DNA from: Tetracentron sinense
Lineage: Eukaryota > Streptophyta > Magnoliopsida > Trochodendrales > Trochodendraceae
Length of the DNA: 64,000 nucleotides
NCBI GenBank assembly: GCA_015143295.1
Contig: JABCRI010000113.1
Location: forward strand, 1 to 64,000
Reading direction: 5' to 3'
Under the pieces are notes generated by a model. That model saw nothing but the letters and a program-made list of their open reading frames with translations, did not search any database and was not told where the DNA came from. Shown one piece after another: positions 9,373-20,258 of this stretch. Position numbers and translations under genes: made by a program. Each line of letters opens with the position of its first letter. Within the stretch, counting starts at the first letter, position 1.

Positions 9373-12027
9373 TGTAGAACCCCGGATCTTGATGGCCATG
9401 TACGACGAATGATATCATATACTAAAGCATGTAAGAATGTATTTATGGTGTATGGGTGTTTGGAATGAAATAGGCAAGAGTATAGAATACTCTTGAGTAT
9501 TGACAAGGGTTATGCCTTGGCATACCCTCGACTCTAAATAGCCCTAGCATTCACACCGCTCGTTGGAATCAAGCGATTCTTGGATTTTTGGAAAGGTAAT
9601 TGAACCCTCTTCGGGGTTTATGTTGATCACTTGTCTTGGTTTTGAGTTGGTGTTAGGTCAAAAGACCGATTTCTGAAGTCGGGTCGGTTTAAAATCTGGA
9701 TTGACGAAACCCAATTTCGGATCAGTCAGGTTTAGGGGCAAAATGGTCCAAGAAAAAGGAAGAATTGAAAGTTGTGAAAAACATGAAAGTTGTTCTCCTT
9801 CAAAATACGAATCCAACGCAAGTTGAATCGTCAAAATCGGATAAGCGAGTCAAAAGTTATGGCCGAGATACGAAAATACAAAAATGCTGAAGCTTTCTGC
9901 AAAAGTTGCGATCGTTCGTAGGGACCCTACGAACGATCGTAGCGGAACTACGAACGATCGTAGAGTTTCTACGATCGATCGTAAAGCCCCAGAAATGCTG
10001 AAAACTCTCGGGTGAAACCACGATTGATCGTAGGAAGCTACGATCAATCGTAGAAGGCTACGATCAATCGTAAATCGCTACGAACGATCGTAGATACGCG
10101 ATTTTACTTTCTTGGATGCGATTTTTTAGGGGTTTTTCACCCCTTACACTATAAATAGAAGACTTTAGGAGGGTTTTTGGGTTACCCTAAACCAAGGAGA
10201 GTTCCTAGAAAGAGAAGGAAAGGATCTTGAGCATTCCAAGGAGGGTTTTGCTTGAAACCAAGAAGAGCTTCAATCAAAGGTTGGATCTTCCCCAAATCAA
10301 GCTTGGATCTTTCAAATCAAGTGAGGATTTCTCAAGGGGTTTCTTCAACCTAGAAATTGATCCAAAGAGGTTAGTAAACTACTATCTAGCCTTGTTATCA
10401 TACAGAGATGATTCAAATAGGTGATTTTAATTCTATTATGATACAAATAGGAAGTGTGGAAATTTGGGTGAACTAGATCATGAATAAACAATCAAATAAG
10501 GTTTTACAAATTGGGGGTTTTTCAATAACAAGGATGAATATGGCTAAACTTGTAAGAAAATTGTAATACCTTTAAATGAACCATGATTTTAAGTATACTA
10601 TGATGCAATGACAAACAAGGGATTTTGGGTGAACTTGATTATGTTCAAATAAGCAAATAAGGATTTAAGATTTTGGGGGTTTTCCAATAAAAGGGTGAAT
10701 ATGACTATAAGTGCAAGTAAGTGTTAATATCCTCCAAGGAACCATGATTTTAAGTGTGATATGATGAATTAGGCTTAGAAGACATGATTGTTATGATGTG
10801 ACGCAATGAATGAAATGTTCTACATTCTAGAATTGTTTAAGTATGTTATGATGCTAATATACCTTGTATGAACCATATGAGTTACTTAAGGTCTTCAAGT
10901 ATACTATAATGATCATTATGCCTTGCATGAACATGTTTAATTAGTTAAAGCTTTCCACATAGATGTTATAATGCTCACAAGTACTCTACGCATGATAAGT
11001 ATTGCACGATCGTGGTTTTTCTCATAAGCATGAATTTTCAAGAAAACATAAGAGGATTTTCAAAGGCATTCATAAGTAAGAAGCATACATGCATAAGCAT
11101 AGACTAACCCAAACTTTGGGTTGGCATTCTAAGATCGGTTACTCCACGCTCACAAGGATCAAGTCTAGATCTTGCATGAACTCCACGGATCATAAGTCTC
11201 GCAAGGCTTTTCAAGAACTCATAAGAAACTCACAAGTCTAAGATCTTGCATATGTCTCCAAGGAGAACAAGCTCACAAGGATCATAAGCTCACAAGAAGC
11301 TCACAAGTACTCATAAGCTCACAAGAAGCTCATAAGCTCACAAGTACTCACAAGCTCACAAGAACTCTAAGCTCACAAGAACTCATAAGAAAACACGAGG
11401 CTCACAAGCATTCATAAGAACTCATAAGCATACATGAGAAGGTTTGTTTTCTATGAAAAGAACAAGTTTTATGAAAGGTTTTTCCCGACGGGTTTTAAGC
11501 ATGGATTTTGGTGATTTGTATTCTTTTACGCACTGTATAAAATATTGTGATTATGATTGCATTGTTAGCTAGTAGATTTTGCTCGCTAAGTATTCCATGC
11601 TCAGCTGTACATGTTATGTCGGCAGGTACACGGACTCCATTTGACATCTGTGATCAGGGGCCCTGGATAGAGGAGGATTATGGCGAGGAGGAGCCATATG
11701 TAGTGCCTCAGGAGGAGGCAAATGACTTAGACCACTGGCCCTTTTAGAGTGATTCATAGAGAGAGAGAGAGAGTATTATCATTTTGTATTTTGATAGGTG
11801 GGCATGTCCACCTTTACTTTTGTGATGTATGTACAAACTTGGAATACACAGCATGTATAGAAAAGAAATTTTTGGATTACGCTTCCGCACATTGGTTTAA
11901 GCTTCCGCCTTATTCATGATTATGTTTGTCATGACTTGGATGTTATTACAGGATGGTTTGGTATCGGATATGGCACATCACGAGCCAAAGTATCCCTAAC
12001 TCCCAGGGGGTATTTTGGGTCGCGACA
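9373..12027 (+). repeat. 3' LTR of element A
   Basis: Partner of 1602-4240. It carries the palindrome cluster at about 9907-10096 (one unit longer than the 5' copy), a TATA box at 10150-10158, the CTCACAAG array at about 11150-11440 and the acidic frame at 11616-11747. The GA run near 11757-11772 is shorter than in the 5' LTR. Differences are few by eye, suggesting a fairly young insertion. Confidence 0.92.
11616..11747 (+). CDS. Small acidic LTR open frame (element A, 3' LTR copy)
   Basis: Same 43-codon frame as at 3824-3955, starting MSAGT. One substitution visible by eye changes Trp to Arg just after the start motif; the frame and the acidic core are kept. No known domain. Confidence 0.4.
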   Translation: MSAGTRTPFDICDQGPWIEEDYGEEEPYVVPQEEANDLDHWPF

Positions 12028-12114
12028 AAGGGAATTCCTTGGACCTACTGTAGGCCCCAGGGGAAGCCGTATGCTGCCTGGTATGGGCCCAAAGTCAGTC
12101 CATATAAAATAACA

Positions 12115-12143
12115 GAGTGTCGGTAATCAGTTCACCGACACTC
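12115..12143. repeat. Perfect inverted repeat (10-bp arms)
   Basis: GAGTGTCGGT at 12115-12124 and ACCGACACTC at 12134-12143 with a 9-nt loop. A sister hairpin with the same core lies at 12296-12324. Confidence 0.8.
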
Positions 12144-12295
12144 TTGCAATTTTACTTTCACAAAAAACCAACCATGGTTTGGGGCTGGGACTCTCAGGTT
12201 AAGCTCATGAGAGGGCCAGGGTGTTAACTCAGGCCTTTGAGTGGCCCAGGAGGTTCTTAGGTGGGGCCCACAAGCCCTGAAATAGTGAATACCTT

Positions 12296-12324
12296 GGGTG
12301 TCGGTATTGAGTTTACCGACACCC
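12296..12324. repeat. Perfect inverted repeat (10-bp arms), sister of 12115-12143
   Basis: GGGTGTCGGT and ACCGACACCC with a 9-nt loop. Arms differ from the first hairpin by paired changes at the outer ends, so base pairing is kept. Confidence 0.8.
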
Positions 12325-12466
12325 TGCATTTATTCCAAAAAATGAACACTGCCCTACGGGGCTACTACCATGGGAGTACCAGGGGTTCCCCCATGATATG
12401 GAGGACCCCCAGTAATCTCTGAGGCCGCCAGAGTGGTATATGCCCTTGGGGGAGGTTCGCCACACC

Positions 12467-12472
12467 TATAAA
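12467..12472 (+). promoter_or_regulatory. TATA box in repeat X
   Basis: TATAAA in CACACCTATAAAGGTGGG, about 145 bp downstream of the second hairpin. Good plant promoter context; expression is unproven. Confidence 0.5.
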
Positions 12473-12959
12473 GGTGGGAGAGACCCCCCATAGTGGGTGT
12501 ACTTATCAAAACGAAGAGAGAAAACTCCCCTGGAAGGACCAGGGGCTCACAATAGGATTAAAAGAGGGAAAATAAGGGGTAGGGGGATGCCCTACCCTGC
12601 TGCACGTTGGTGAGGATGGTGGAGCTGTTGGCGTAGGTGGTGGAGCTTGGTGGCTCACAGTGGTGCTGCACCTGCGCAAGGGGAGAGCTAGGATCGCTAT
12701 TAATGGCTACTGGGAGCTCCTGATAGTGTCTGGATGAGGGCTTGGACCTCGAAAATGGGAAAGGGGTTCAATTGGGGGGCTTCCAGATTCAGTTCAAGGT
12801 GATGGGGGTGCTGCCCTTTATAGGGAAGGCCAAAGGGGACACCCCTGGTATTAGTACCAGGGTAGACGAGCTACAAAAGGCCGAGGTCGGAGTGGGGGTT
12901 GCACACATGCCTGAACCTTGCAGGGGGTGGTTGAGCTACTGGAAGCAAACCCAGGTATT

Positions 12960-13008
12960 GGCGGTAATGGTTTTACCGCCATTACCAAACTTGCATAGTT
13001 TGGTAATG
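12960..13008. repeat. Two adjacent perfect hairpins
   Basis: GGCGGTAA / TTACCGCC (12960-12967 and 12973-12980) is followed at once by CATTACCAAAC / GTTTGGTAATG (12980-12990 and 12998-13008, 11-bp arms, 7-nt loop). Confidence 0.8.
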
Positions 13009-13139
13009 TAGGTGAAAACATTACCACCACATATGGGTTTTGCTCAAAGGGCTCTTGGCCTGTTGTAGGCACGCAGTACTGGGGGTTTATTTGAAATTTA
13101 TGGCCTGGGCTTGGGCCCAGGCCGAGGGGCTTTGTTCCT

Positions 13140-13345
13140 TGGAGGGTTTTGGACTTAGGGTTAAGCCCTAAGGGCTTAAGGCCTAATGGTTTAGGGCTAG
13201 GGTTCGGACTAGGTCTAGGCTAGGGCTAGGATTTAACTAGGGTTAAAACCTGGGGTTATACGTAGGGTCTACTAGGGTTTGAATAGGGATTGACCTAGGG
13301 TTCGACTAGGGTGCATCTAAGGTCAACTAGGGTTTGTCCTAGGGT
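13140..13345 (+). repeat. Degenerate TAGGGTT-like (telomere-like) stretch
   Basis: About a dozen copies of CTAGGGTT, TTAGGGCT or close variants in 200 bp, irregularly spaced. They resemble the plant telomere unit TTTAGGG but are not tandem in register, so this is more likely a local simple repeat than a telomere remnant. Confidence 0.55.
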
Positions 13346-13449
13346 TAAGGGACTCACCTGGGGATAACCATGGTTAAAAGGACTTAACCACTCTTAGGAC
13401 AGGGGTGTAAAAATTGGGTGCATATATTCTCAATTTTAGTTTCTTAGCT

Positions 13450-14575
13450 TTAGGATCAAATTTCTTTAAGTGGTGTTTGTCATTTATAATAAAGCATTTA
13501 CATCCAAATACCTTAAAGTATCTAATATTAGGAGATCTTCCTTTCCATAGCTCATAGGAGGTTTTTATTATTTTGTTTCTTAGTATTACCCTATTAATAA
13601 CATAATAAGAAGTATTGATGGCTTCAGCCCAAAAATAATTAGGAAGTTTATGCTCATTTAGCATGGCTCTAGCCATCTCTTGAAGAGATCTATTATTCCT
13701 TTCCACAACTCCATTTTGTTGTGGAGTTCTTGCAGCTGAGAAGTTATGGTTAAAACCATTTTCTTCACAATATAGCTCAAGCTCCTTATTCTTGAATTCA
13801 TCACCTCTATCACTTCTTATGTTATTGATAGTATATCCTTTTTCATTTTGCACTCTATTATAGAATTTCTTAAATAGATTAGGTGCTTCACTTTTGTGTG
13901 ATAAAAACAATACCCATGCTCACAAAGGTATATGTTTTATCACCTAGGTTGCTACTTCATTGGGTCCAAACAAGTCTATATGAAAAAGTTTTAAAGGCCT
14001 AGAGGGTGAGATTATTTTCTAATTCTTGAATGAGGATTTTACTTGTTTTCTAAGTTGGCATGCATCACATATTTTATCTTTGATAAATGTGGTCTTTGGG
14101 AGACATTTTACTAAGTCATTTTTAGATAATTTAAAAAGTAAATCCATACTAGGATGACCTAAACACCTATGCCACAGCCAACTAGCTTCATTTACAGCAG
14201 ATAGACACATCATGTTTTGAGCAGTTAGATCATCAAATTCAAGAGTATAAACATTCTGATTTCTATATGCTATGAACAAAGTATTGATATTATTCTTATC
14301 TTTAATTATGCATAGATTTGATTTAAAAGAAACAATTAATCATTTGTCACAAAGTTGGCTAATGCTAATCAAGTTATGTTTAAGTCATTTGACTAATAAA
14401 ACATTTTCAAAAAGAGTAGAAGAGTTTCTTACCAACATCACCTATGCCAATAATCTTCCCCTTCGCGTTGTCCCCGAAGGTCACATGCCCTCCATCTTTA
14501 GGAGACATAGATATGAATAAGTCTTTGTTCCCACTCATGTGCCTTGAACAACCGCTATCCAAAAATCACATTGAT
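13450..14575 (-). pseudogene. pol: Protease to integrase of element E, degraded and 3'-truncated
   Basis: From high to low coordinate: protease with DSG codons at 14551-14559 followed by CSRHMSG; GAG-pre-integrase and the integrase zinc-binding region at 14019-14279 (WLWHRCLGHPSMD, then CDAC); integrase core at about 13450-14010 with HIDLFGP, RSDRGDEF and QQNGVVERNNR. Stops or frame breaks fall near 14300-14400 and 13911-14018. Similarity ends after a KKFDPKA-like motif close to 13450. Protease catalytic Asp is kept here, unlike in C. Confidence 0.85.
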
Positions 14576-15938
14576 TTGGAGGAATTTGACTTGAAGCATG
14601 CCTACAAGATAAGTTGAAGTAACTTTCTTTGGTACCCAAATCATCTTAGGTCCTCCATAGTTAGTTTTGGGAGGGGAAGTCCCTTTTGGAACCCAAAATT
14701 TTCTTACTACCACCTTTTTGTTAAAATTATAAAAAACAGTTAAAGGTGTAGTTGAACTACTAGGGGGTTTTGAAAAGAATTTTTGGTAATCCTTTCGCTT
14801 TGACATAAGGTTATACCCAAGTTTAGCTTTTCCAAAAACACAAGTTTGTTGGCCCAAAATTCTTGCCAAATTCTTTTCTCCAGTTGAAAGTCTAAAAACA
14901 ATTTTGGTCAAGTCCTTGATCTTTGCTTCATTTTCATCACAATTACATATAGGAATCGGAGATGATTGAACCTTTTCTTTCATCTTCAATTTTTCATTTT
15001 CTTTTAGAAGATTTTCTTGTGATGTTAGAAGCAAAAGATTTTCCTTTTAAGAGATTTATTTTTATAAGCAAGTTTTCTAAATTCAGTATATAAATCATCA
15101 AATGCTTCTCTTATTTCTTCATAGGAAAGAGAGTCATTAGAGGAAGAGGTTACCTCATCATTGTCGAGTGCCATAAGACATAGATTTGCAGTTTCTTCTT
15201 CACTTGATGCTTCAGAGTTACTGTCTTCTGAGTCATCCCAAGTGGCCTTCATGGCTCTCTTCTTGTATTTCTAACTTTTGGCAAGTTGAGGACACTCCAA
15301 TCTCATATGGTCTGGCTTCTTGCATTTATACTCAATTTGGTGAGGTCTTTTGCTTTTTGAATAGTTATAACCTTTGGAGACCAGTCCTTTGGCAGAGATC
15401 GTAGAATCTTTCTTACAATTTCTGCATTCGTATACGTTTTACCAAGAGATTTTAAACCATTAGTAATGTTAGTAAAATGTGTAAACATTTCAGCAATGGT
15501 CTCTTCCTTCTCCATTTTAAATAGTTCATATTTGTGAACTAACATGTTGATTTTTCATCTTTTACTTGGTTAGTTCCCTCATATGTAACTTGTAATTTAT
15601 CCCAAATTTCTTTGGCTGAATCACAACCAGATATTCTATTGAATTCTTGAGGACTAAGGGCACAGTAAAGGTTGCTAATGGCCTTGGCATTAATCTGGAT
15701 TAGCTTAATATCAGCTTCATCCCATTCTTTCTCAACCTTAGGAATTTTAACATCATCAATGATCTTGTGAGGAAGATAGGGACCTTGGATGATTACTTTC
15801 CAGCATTGGTAATCCAAATCCTGGATGAAAAACATCATCCTAGTTTTCCAGTAGTTATAGTGTTCTTCATTGAATAAGGGTGGTCTAGTTGTGGATTGTT
15901 CCTCTCCTAGGCTAGCTGCAAAAACTATTGCTTGCCAT
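14576..15938 (-). pseudogene. gag: Gag of element E
   Basis: Copia-type gag of the UBN2 class in several frame pieces: N-terminal part at 15539-15838 (AKEIWDKLQVTYEGT), middle at 15303-15545 (MFTHFTNITNGLKSLGK, ILRSLPKDW), an acidic stretch with WDDSED at 15025-15252, and a Lys-rich tail at 14555-15034. The start is probably the ATG near 15936, eight codons into a frame-shifted stretch. At least three frame breaks are needed to follow it. I could not see a clean CCHC knuckle. Confidence 0.8.
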
Positions 15939-15984
15939 TAAAAAGATCTTTAAACTCTAAAACTTTTCAGATTAGAAAAGAGTT

Positions 15985-16000
15985 TCAGGCTTTGATACCA
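15985..16000 (-). other. Primer-binding site of E
   Basis: TGGTATCAAAGCCTG on the reverse strand, initiator tRNA-Met type with one difference from TGGTATCAGAGC. It lies two bases from the LTR end. Confidence 0.75.
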
Positions 16001-16684
16001 CTTGTTGCCCAAATATGGACCCTAGAGGGGGGGGGGGGGTTGAATAGGGTCAATGGTAGATTCTAAAATAGATTACCCTTTTAATGCGGAAATTAAAAAT
16101 CAAAGAGGAATGCAGTTAATAAATAGAACATAAATTTTAGAGCAACTTATACTAAGGGATAGAAGAGAGAAAAGAGACTGCAAACTCACTTTGTTATTGA
16201 GGTTTGGCTATCTCCAGCCTACTCCCCGCCTCTGTAACCCTTAAGAGGTTCCACTACGATCCTTAATCGTACAAGCTCCTTCATAGGTGAAGCTTACACC
16301 TTTTACAACCTCTCTTCTGATCGATGTGCAACCGTACAATCCCTCTTGAGGTCAAGATAGAACCTTACCTAATCAGAGCACAACCCTCTCTGACTGAACC
16401 GAAGTAGAAACTTCACTTTGTAAGAACACGCAGGTTCTTGACTAAACAGAGAATAGAGAATTTTTGGATTCAATCAATCCGAAATAAAAACTCCTTAAGA
16501 GTTAGATTTGATTGGAATAGCTCACTCTAAGAAATCTCTCAAGAAATGATCTGGATTTTAGGTCAAGGAGAAAAATACAGTATCGCTTTCTCAAGATTGG
16601 GATTTTTAGCTTAAGAGAATGACTGATCAACAGAACAGAGTAAAAGTGCGTGTTGTTTTTCTTGGATCTTTCAAAAATCATTTG

Positions 16685-16692
16685 TATTTATA
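16685..16692 (-). promoter_or_regulatory. TATA box of the E LTR
   Basis: Reverse strand reads CACTATAAATACAAA, a strong TATA box about 110 bp downstream (in element sense) of the motif array. Confidence 0.65.
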
Positions 16693-16795
16693 GTGATTTA
16701 AAATTTATTACCGTTGATGAGCATTTAAAGAAAAATCACCCATTATAAATATAGCCTTTGAGCATTGAATACGAGTTTCAGATTTTTTCTGAACT

Positions 16796-17275
16796 ATCCA
16801 ATCGATCACAAGGGTTATCAGATCGGCTGGATGGTTTCTGGATCGCCTCGATCAGTTTCCTGATCGGCTGGATGGTAAAAACCAATTTTTGTGAGTTTTG
16901 TTCTATCTAATCGATCACAAGGGTCTTCTGATCCACTGGATGGACGTCCTGATTGACTGGATGGTCCACTAGATTGGCTGGATAGACTAAAAAACTTTCA
17001 GTTTTTTGTTTTCTTAAAGTTTAAAGAGTTTTCTTAGACTTTAATGATTTTTACGATTACAAAAATCTTTTAAGTCATTAATAAAACATGATTAACATCT
17101 CATAATGATCTTTTGAATGATCTAAAATGGATTCACAAAGAGTTCCAACTTGATCAGTATATGCAGAAAAATTTTGAAAAAAATTGTTCTACCCAGTCAA
17201 TCACAGGGCTTACCTGATCGACTGGATGGTCTGCTCGATGGACTGGATGGTCTATTTGATCGACTGGATAGACCA
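16796..17275 (-). repeat. Array of CCATCCAGYCGATC motifs in the E LTR
   Basis: About nine irregular copies of a 14-nt motif, seen on the plus strand as GATCGACTGGATGG or GATCGGCTGGATGG, in two groups. Close to CCATCCGGTCGACC in the LTR of C. Confidence 0.75.
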
Positions 17276-17810
17276 TTTTTATTTGTAGAATCCATTTTCA
17301 AAACCTTTAAGATAGGATTTGATTCTAAGGCTTTGAACATAATCTTTATGAGTAAGATGATCATGTTTTAAGGTCCTTAATCATATTTTTTATATTAGTT
17401 CAAGCGACCTATGGTCAATCTAAGGTATTTTGAGCTTTTTATACCAAATCACCACTTGAGGATTTTTATAAGAACTCCTAGATAGATCATTGACTACCTA
17501 AACTTAGACCTTGATAGTGTTGATCCTTTTACTTCTATGGTCTTCAGTAGCAGTGCCTTCAAGATAATCTTCCAGAATCCTTTTTGCTTATAGTTGAATT
17601 TTTCAAGCTTTGATTTGGAATTGTCATCAAGCTTTGACTTGGTATTTTTCATTGAAGGTTTTTTGGATTTGCTGAAATCTCTTCTTTAATTCTTGAATAC
17701 TGTGGAAAAAGTTGCTCATGGAAGATATTAGTATTACAAGACTCATTTCATTATTTATGTTATCATTAAAACTAATTGAGGGTCATATGGCTGTAACATT
17801 TAAGCTAACA

Positions 17811-18735
17811 CTAGTCCGTGACCTAAATGGGCCTTGCACCTAGGTCAGTCTATCCCCAGCTGATAGTTAGTATCCGACTGTCATAGGGGAGAGATTTATT
17901 GATCAATAGGATTCTCTATCAGCTTTGAGGGATCCTAAGATAAGGATCCCCTCTTTTAAAATCTCATGGGATGCCATATGGCACCCCATAATTATGATGG
18001 GATTAGGACTATGTCCTATATCGTAGGACGAGTTGTGATTTAACATCCACCTTTTAATGAGAATATAAGATCTTCTTCTCCTTTTCGAAAGGTATTAGCA
18101 TTTCCCCCTAAAAAAGGGAAAACCTGTATAAGAGTCCTAAAAAGAATAGGATTCTCTTCAGCTTAAGGAGTCTCCCAGATAAGAGAGACCTGTGAGCTGG
18201 TATCCTCTAAGAGGAGAGCCCAAGTTGACTTCCCTAAAATAAGGGAGTCAAAGAGAGAGACCAAAAATGACTCTCTCAAACCTATAAAAGGAGGGTTTCT
18301 AATAAGAAACACACAGAAAGACATAAGAAGAAATATAGGAGAAGAGAAAAAAACGAACTTTTTCCTCTCAAGCAGCAGCTAGCAAAAGCAAGTCAAAGCC
18401 AGCCGAAGAAGAAGACTCTTCAATATGGAGAACATCAAGTGAGCCTCATAAAATGGTCACCCCCATTCTCTCTTCTTTTCTACAAATATAAAGACTTCAA
18501 TGAGGCACTTGTAACACCTACATGGGATCTGGAAAAGCCCATTGAATAAATACAAATACTTTATTCAATATTTGTTCTTCTTTATTCTTCTTCTTAATAA
18601 GAGGTTCTTCCCCAAATCGGGAAGGTAATTAACAATCTGAGTTTACTTAGATTGGAAGGATAGTCCCCCACATGAAATAATAAATTCCATACAACAATTA
18701 TGGAAATTTGACATGCGACGAAATAAAGCGTTACA
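17811..18735 (-). repeat. Start of the D 3' LTR (U3 part), reverse strand
   Basis: The sequence matches 55721-56620 in opposite orientation over about 900 bp with many substitutions. In both copies the homologous end point is an element border (internal region here, insertion site in F), which is why I read it as an LTR start, TGTAACGC. A clear polypurine tract next to it is missing. Against this, a TATA box lies on the other strand; alternatively it is a separate 944-bp repeat, TGTAACA to GTTACA at 17792-18735. Confidence 0.55.
18283..18290 (+). promoter_or_regulatory. TATA box antisense to the D LTR
   Basis: TATAAAAG in CCTATAAAAGGAGG on the plus strand, followed by AT-rich transcript-like sequence and AATAAA motifs near 18545. 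The F copy keeps the counterpart on its minus strand (CCATAAAAGG near 56155). Confidence 0.45.
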
Positions 18736-20258
18736 CCTGAATGCAAAATGATGTCATGCAGGGGATGAAGGTGAAAATGGTTTCCCATGACTCTCTTTAC
18801 TACGACTGGATGAGCGGTGTTGGCTCCTTCTGGTTGTCTTACTGGGGCTGCTTAGTGCAGGTTGGTGCAATAAGATCTTGGTACTAGAAACTTTGTTTTG
18901 AAAAACCATTTTTTAGAAAAAGTGTCACAGATTAAATTTTTTTTTTTTGATTTTGATAGAATAATGCTTAGCTAGCTTTCAGATTTGCTAGTAAATCACC
19001 TTTGTTAGGGCTTAATGGGGATTTATGGATTGTATTTTACTCTCGGAGATTGGAGCACGACTAAAAGAGGATTTGCTTCCGATGGGGATGCTACTGGGGG
19101 TAGACAAGCTTGTCTTGCTGCTGTTGAAGACTGAGGACTGTTGTCGGGAGTCTACTGAGGTGTAGAGAGTTGTTGGAGACTTCTACTAGGGACCTACTGG
19201 GGTTTTATGTACTAATGGTCCACTGGGGAATTTTTCCTAGAAGAATCTTTGCTGGGGATGGTCAGGAGTCTTGTGTAACAGATTGCTGCCAGATTTTTTT
19301 GTCAAACTGCTTTTAAGTTTTTCTCCCTCTTTTACCCTTAGAATGACCAAGTTATGGGATTCGCATAGTTTTTGCGCGATGAGGCCATTGCCGGTTTTCC
19401 TTATGCCTGTGAAGATTTTTGATTTTTTGCCCCTAGTAACTAGGCCTGGGGTCGCGTGTTGCGCAATGAGGCCGTTGTTGGTTTTCACCCATGCCCGCGA
19501 TTTGTTGGGGATGTGGATTTTCTCCCTTCATTGCTCTGGATGACATTCTGCTGAGGATGTGGATGTGATATAATGCTTACACTCGTAATTTCTAGGGGAT
19601 CTAGGAGGACTTGGAGTGGGACGAAATGTAGGCTAGGGGATCGAAGTGTGGGACACCTTGGGATTGTTCTTGTTGCAGTTGACTTGCACTCAAAATTTTT
19701 TTTTTTGCTCCACTAGGGAATTCTTCTCTTTGACAGAGGCTGACTTTGGGGATTTTTCTCCGTTTGAGGCGGACTCATTTGGGGAGAGATTGAATTTGCT
19801 GGGGAAAGTTTCGGAAGAGTATTTTCCCTGAAGGAGGTCAATTCTGCTAGGGAGAGAGTCTAGAGAAATTGTCTTTGTGGGGAATCTCTGACTTTGAGAA
19901 TATTTCAACTTCTATTTTGAGATTTTCTTTGATAGAAATTTTTATACTTTTAAGGCTGACCCTGTTGAGGGATGAGGAGAGTTTTACTCCGCTTGGGGAA
20001 ACTCCGGAGAGGTCTTAACCCCTTTGGTGACCGTACCTGATTGTCAGGTTACCTACGTACCCTTTGCAGGATCAGGTCATGACATAGTTCAGGAAAATAC
20101 CACAAATGGCAAGGGAGGGTGTCCCTGATGAAAGGTTTTGTGAAAGAAAGGTTGTTGGATCTAGGGGCTAACAAACGGATTTCATTGACTTGAAATGGGT
20201 TTATATTGATGGGAATAAAGAGGGTGCCAAGGATGGCCTCCTGTCCTTTCCTGGAGAA
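18736..20258 (-). other. 3' non-coding region of element D
   Basis: No gene seen. On the reverse strand it is rich in CCCCAG/CTCCGG and carries TACGTAGGTAACCTGA near 20040-20065, a type of sequence I associate with regions downstream of pol in Tat elements. A roughly 90-bp imperfect tandem duplication (GCGCGATGAGGCC at 19373 and GCGCAATGAGGCC at 19461) is included. Confidence 0.5.

Larger units (their letters stand above)
1602..12027 (+). mobile_element. Element A: complete Tekay-type Ty3/gypsy chromovirus
   Basis: A 10.4 kb element with two LTRs of about 2.64 and 2.66 kb, both starting TGTAGAACCCCGG and ending GCGACA, flanked by the direct repeat AAGGG (1597-1601 and 12028-12032). Inside, in order: initiator-Met-type primer-binding site, gag with zinc knuckles, protease, reverse transcriptase, RNase H, integrase, chromodomain-type C-terminus and polypurine tract. 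Domain order with integrase last is Ty3/gypsy, and the C-terminal region and strong similarity to B support the Tekay (Del) chromovirus lineage. Pol is interrupted by three in-frame stops, so it is probably non-autonomous now. Confidence 0.93.
12028..13450 (+). other. Unclassified hairpin-rich repeat X with TATA box (possible LTR remnant)
   Basis: About 1.4 kb with no supported gene, continuing the repeat cut by A at 1601. It starts with the right AAGGG duplication, has two tandem-like units with perfect GTGTCGGT/ACCGACAC stems, a TATA box at 12467, two more hairpins at 12960-13008 and a TAGGGTT-rich stretch at 13140-13345. Repeats upstream of a TATA box and GC-rich sequence after it look like the U3-R part of an LTR, but no terminus, primer-binding site or second copy is visible. 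The junction with element E is near 13450. Confidence 0.5.
13450..17810 (-). mobile_element. Element E: 5' part of a Sirevirus-like Ty1/copia element, reverse strand
   Basis: On the reverse strand: LTR (about 17810 to 16003), primer-binding site, gag, protease, GAG-pre-integrase and integrase, ending inside integrase near 13450. Reverse transcriptase, RNase H and the 3' LTR are absent, so the 3' half was lost or never present here. Integrase ahead of reverse transcriptase is inferred from the gag-protease-integrase order. The acidic WDDSED gag region and the LTR motif shared with C suggest a Sirevirus relative. Confidence 0.8.
16003..17810 (-). repeat. 5' LTR of element E (reverse strand)
   Basis: The 3' boundary (plus 16003) reads GGGCAACA on the reverse strand. 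The 5' boundary is TGTTAGC at 17810 or TGTTACAG at 17798; both give TGTT/AACA ends, and no second LTR is present to decide. It includes a homopolymer of 13 G at 16027-16039 on the plus strand, a TATA box and an array of CCATCCAGTCGATC-like motifs. Confidence 0.65.

Noticed and set aside
12742-13072. Overlapping frames of 89 and 73 codons on both strands in repeat X
   Set aside because: GC-rich, Pro/Gly-rich translations without a domain; shadows of each other and of the hairpins.
17792-18735. A 944-bp solo LTR with TGTAACA and GTTACA ends
   Set aside because: No target duplication (ATGGC left, CCTGA right), and the F homologue does not end at the matching point. Kept as an alternative under the D LTR.
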